Assembly: GCA_022575985.1 (NCBI GenBank)
Contig: JAKSXM010000288.1
Location: forward strand, 6,413,501-6,477,500
Reading direction: 5' to 3'
DNA from: Anagrus nilaparvatae
Taxonomy: Eukaryota; Arthropoda; Insecta; Hymenoptera; Mymaridae
DNA: 64,000 nt
Of this stretch, positions 62,956 through 64,000 are shown in pieces (the stretch's first letter is position 1; each line of letters starts with the position of its first letter). The notes under the pieces are model-generated. The model worked only from the letters and a program-made list of their open reading frames with translations, did not search any database and was not told the DNA's origin. The translations under genes were made by a program, and so were the position numbers.

Positions 62956-63675
62956 ATGAAACAGCAGGCCAAAAAGCCCAAAGCGGAGGAAACGAAGAAA
63001 CTAAAGTGGCAGCGCAGGTTTCGAAAAAATAAGGAAGCCTTCCAGATTACTCCGTTGGCGGGAAAGACCTACGAGGAAACACTCCTTGAAATAAAGAGAA
63101 GCTTCAATCTCGAGGAATCTGGCACGAAGGTCCACCGAATAAGGAAGACGCTGAATGGTAGCATCCTTACTGAACTAGAGGCCATCAAGGACCGCCAAAA
63201 ATTGGAAGACTTGGTGAAGTTGGTTACGGGCCCTGAGTCGAATGTACGTGACTTCATCCTAACTCTGAAGCTCGAAATTCAAGACATGGATGGAGTCTCG
63301 AAAGAACAGGAGATTCAGGAGGCGGTTGCCATGGCGGTAGGTGTTGAAAATGGCCTATTCTTGGTCTATATTTTCAAAACCAAAGGTATGATGAGCCAGA
63401 TGACTGTGGTGGACCTACTTGAGGCTGACGCTTTACGCCTGGCCAAAAGGGGTAAAATCCCAATCAGCTGGACATCGAGCAGAGTGCGCCTACGTGGGGA
63501 TGCAAGGCGCTGCTTTAAGTGTCTGGGCTATGGGCATAGTCAGTATGTCTGTAAAGGCCCGGACAGAAGCAAGGCGTGCCTCAAATGCGGCGCGGATAGC
63601 TACAAAAGGAATGAATGCAGCAAGGAAAAGCCCAAATGCTTCCTTTGTAAGACCAGAAAGAATAAGTGTAAATAA
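62956..63675 (+). CDS. Retrotransposon gag-like ORF1 protein with zinc knuckles
   Basis: An open frame of 239 codons, very likely the C-terminal portion of a longer ORF1 whose upstream part (62390-62950) is broken. It has a basic N-terminus, a conserved central block with KTYEETLLEIKRSF and DRQKLEDLVKLVTGPES, and LEIQDMDG. Cys-rich knuckles follow: first CFKCLGYGHSQYVC (186-199), a perfect CX2CX4HX4C; second CLKCGADSYKRNEC (208-221), with Tyr in place of His; and a final CFLC. It binds retrotransposon RNA in the family. The central block parallels 10490-10830 piece by piece. Confidence 0.8.
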   Translation: MKQQAKKPKAEETKKLKWQRRFRKNKEAFQITPLAGKTYEETLLEIKRSFNLEESGTKVHRIRKTLNGSILTELEAIKDRQKLEDLVKLVTGPESNVRDFILTLKLEIQDMDGVSKEQEIQEAVAMAVGVENGLFLVYIFKTKGMMSQMTVVDLLEADALRLAKRGKIPISWTSSRVRLRGDARRCFKCLGYGHSQYVCKGPDRSKACLKCGADSYKRNECSKEKPKCFLCKTRKNKCK

Positions 63676-63689
63676 CTATCCTGGAGAGG

Positions 63690-64000
63690 GAAACTGCCCC
63701 TGTTACTAGGAGGCTCTGGCTGTAGCGAGAAGCAGGTTTCATCAGAAATTATTCAGGTCCTCCAAAGAACATGAATACGGGCCGACTTGCTGCTTAACTG
63801 TTGCAAAAGATTTTCCGCGAAAAGGATATAAGTATCCTTTTATTAAGCGAGCAATCTCGCAATTACAACTGGCAGGGCTGGCTGATGAAGAATATCTTTG
63901 AATCGAGTCAGCGTCCATCCCCGCATGGCACGGAGGACTCAAAAGTCCCTGCAAGGCTGAAATCTTAGTAAAGAAAGTAACCTCGCTACTACGCGGGGCT
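63690..64000 (+). pseudogene. R1-like ORF2 start with internal deletion
   Basis: Short frames give ILLLSEQSRNYNWQGW (about 63830-63875), equivalent to VVLLSESLRNRNRLFW of the first copy at the beginning of the endonuclease. Only about 80 bases later VKKVTSLLRG appears, equivalent to VKRVTALLRGA, which lies after the endonuclease in the first copy (about 11970-12000). Most of the endonuclease domain is therefore deleted. The remainder lies outside the window. Confidence 0.6.

Larger units (their letters stand above)
62260..64000 (+). mobile_element. Second R1-like non-LTR retrotransposon copy, cut by the window end
   Basis: GC content rises from about 62400. The order is a Lys/Gln/Ala-rich N-terminal stretch with frameshifts and stops (62390-62950), an open gag-like ORF (62956-63675) and a short ORF2 remnant to the window end. 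The gag part is homologous to, but clearly diverged from, the element at 9480-12338, so two related lineages are present. The left edge is approximate. Confidence 0.7.

Overview
The window is AT-rich eukaryotic nuclear DNA from an arthropod, almost certainly an insect. The evidence is spliced genes with GT-AG introns, an insect-type clan-2 cytochrome P450, two R1-like non-LTR retrotransposon copies, a pogo/Tigger-type DNA transposon remnant and many foldback or MITE-like repeats. I cannot fix the order from sequence alone. There are no bacterial operons and I saw no rRNA or tRNA genes.

Layout. 1-1850: intergenic, repeat fragments and one doubtful plus-strand exon. 2066-6658 (minus): an intact 8-exon P450 that I could assemble in frame to 507 codons, with membrane anchor, AGxET, ExxR, FRPERF and heme-Cys motifs. 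7451-8710: a TIR element and an inverted repeat. 9480-12338: a degenerate R1-like retrotransposon (gag-like ORF1, endonuclease part of ORF2) lacking its reverse transcriptase end. 12499-15672 (minus): a decayed protein-kinase-like gene split by a 22-bp-TIR element with TTAA at both ends; removing the element restores the reading frame. 15673-22540: AT-rich, no firm gene.

23065-53960 (plus): a gene I assembled from seven exons with no frame break, predicted to encode a 1094-residue secreted, Asn/Pro/His-rich protein with a tandem repeat and a distinctive C-terminus. Its first coding exon is only five codons, behind a TATAAAAG box at 22543, and is followed by a 21-kb intron. That intron holds a reverse-transcriptase relic, a Tigger-like element with perfect TIRs and a TA target duplication, and a repeat family carrying an AGATGGCGC core. 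Intron 3 holds two foldbacks: a 1.13-kb near-perfect palindrome and a 0.38-kb hairpin flanked by an 8-bp duplication.

53961-62260: intergenic, several MITE-like or foldback repeats. 62260-64000: a second R1-like element with a long open gag-like ORF and a truncated ORF2, running off the window.

The two host genes (P450 and secreted protein) show no obvious functional link. Most of the remaining recognisable structure is transposon-derived. All splice models come from reading frame and GT-AG consensus only, without transcript data.
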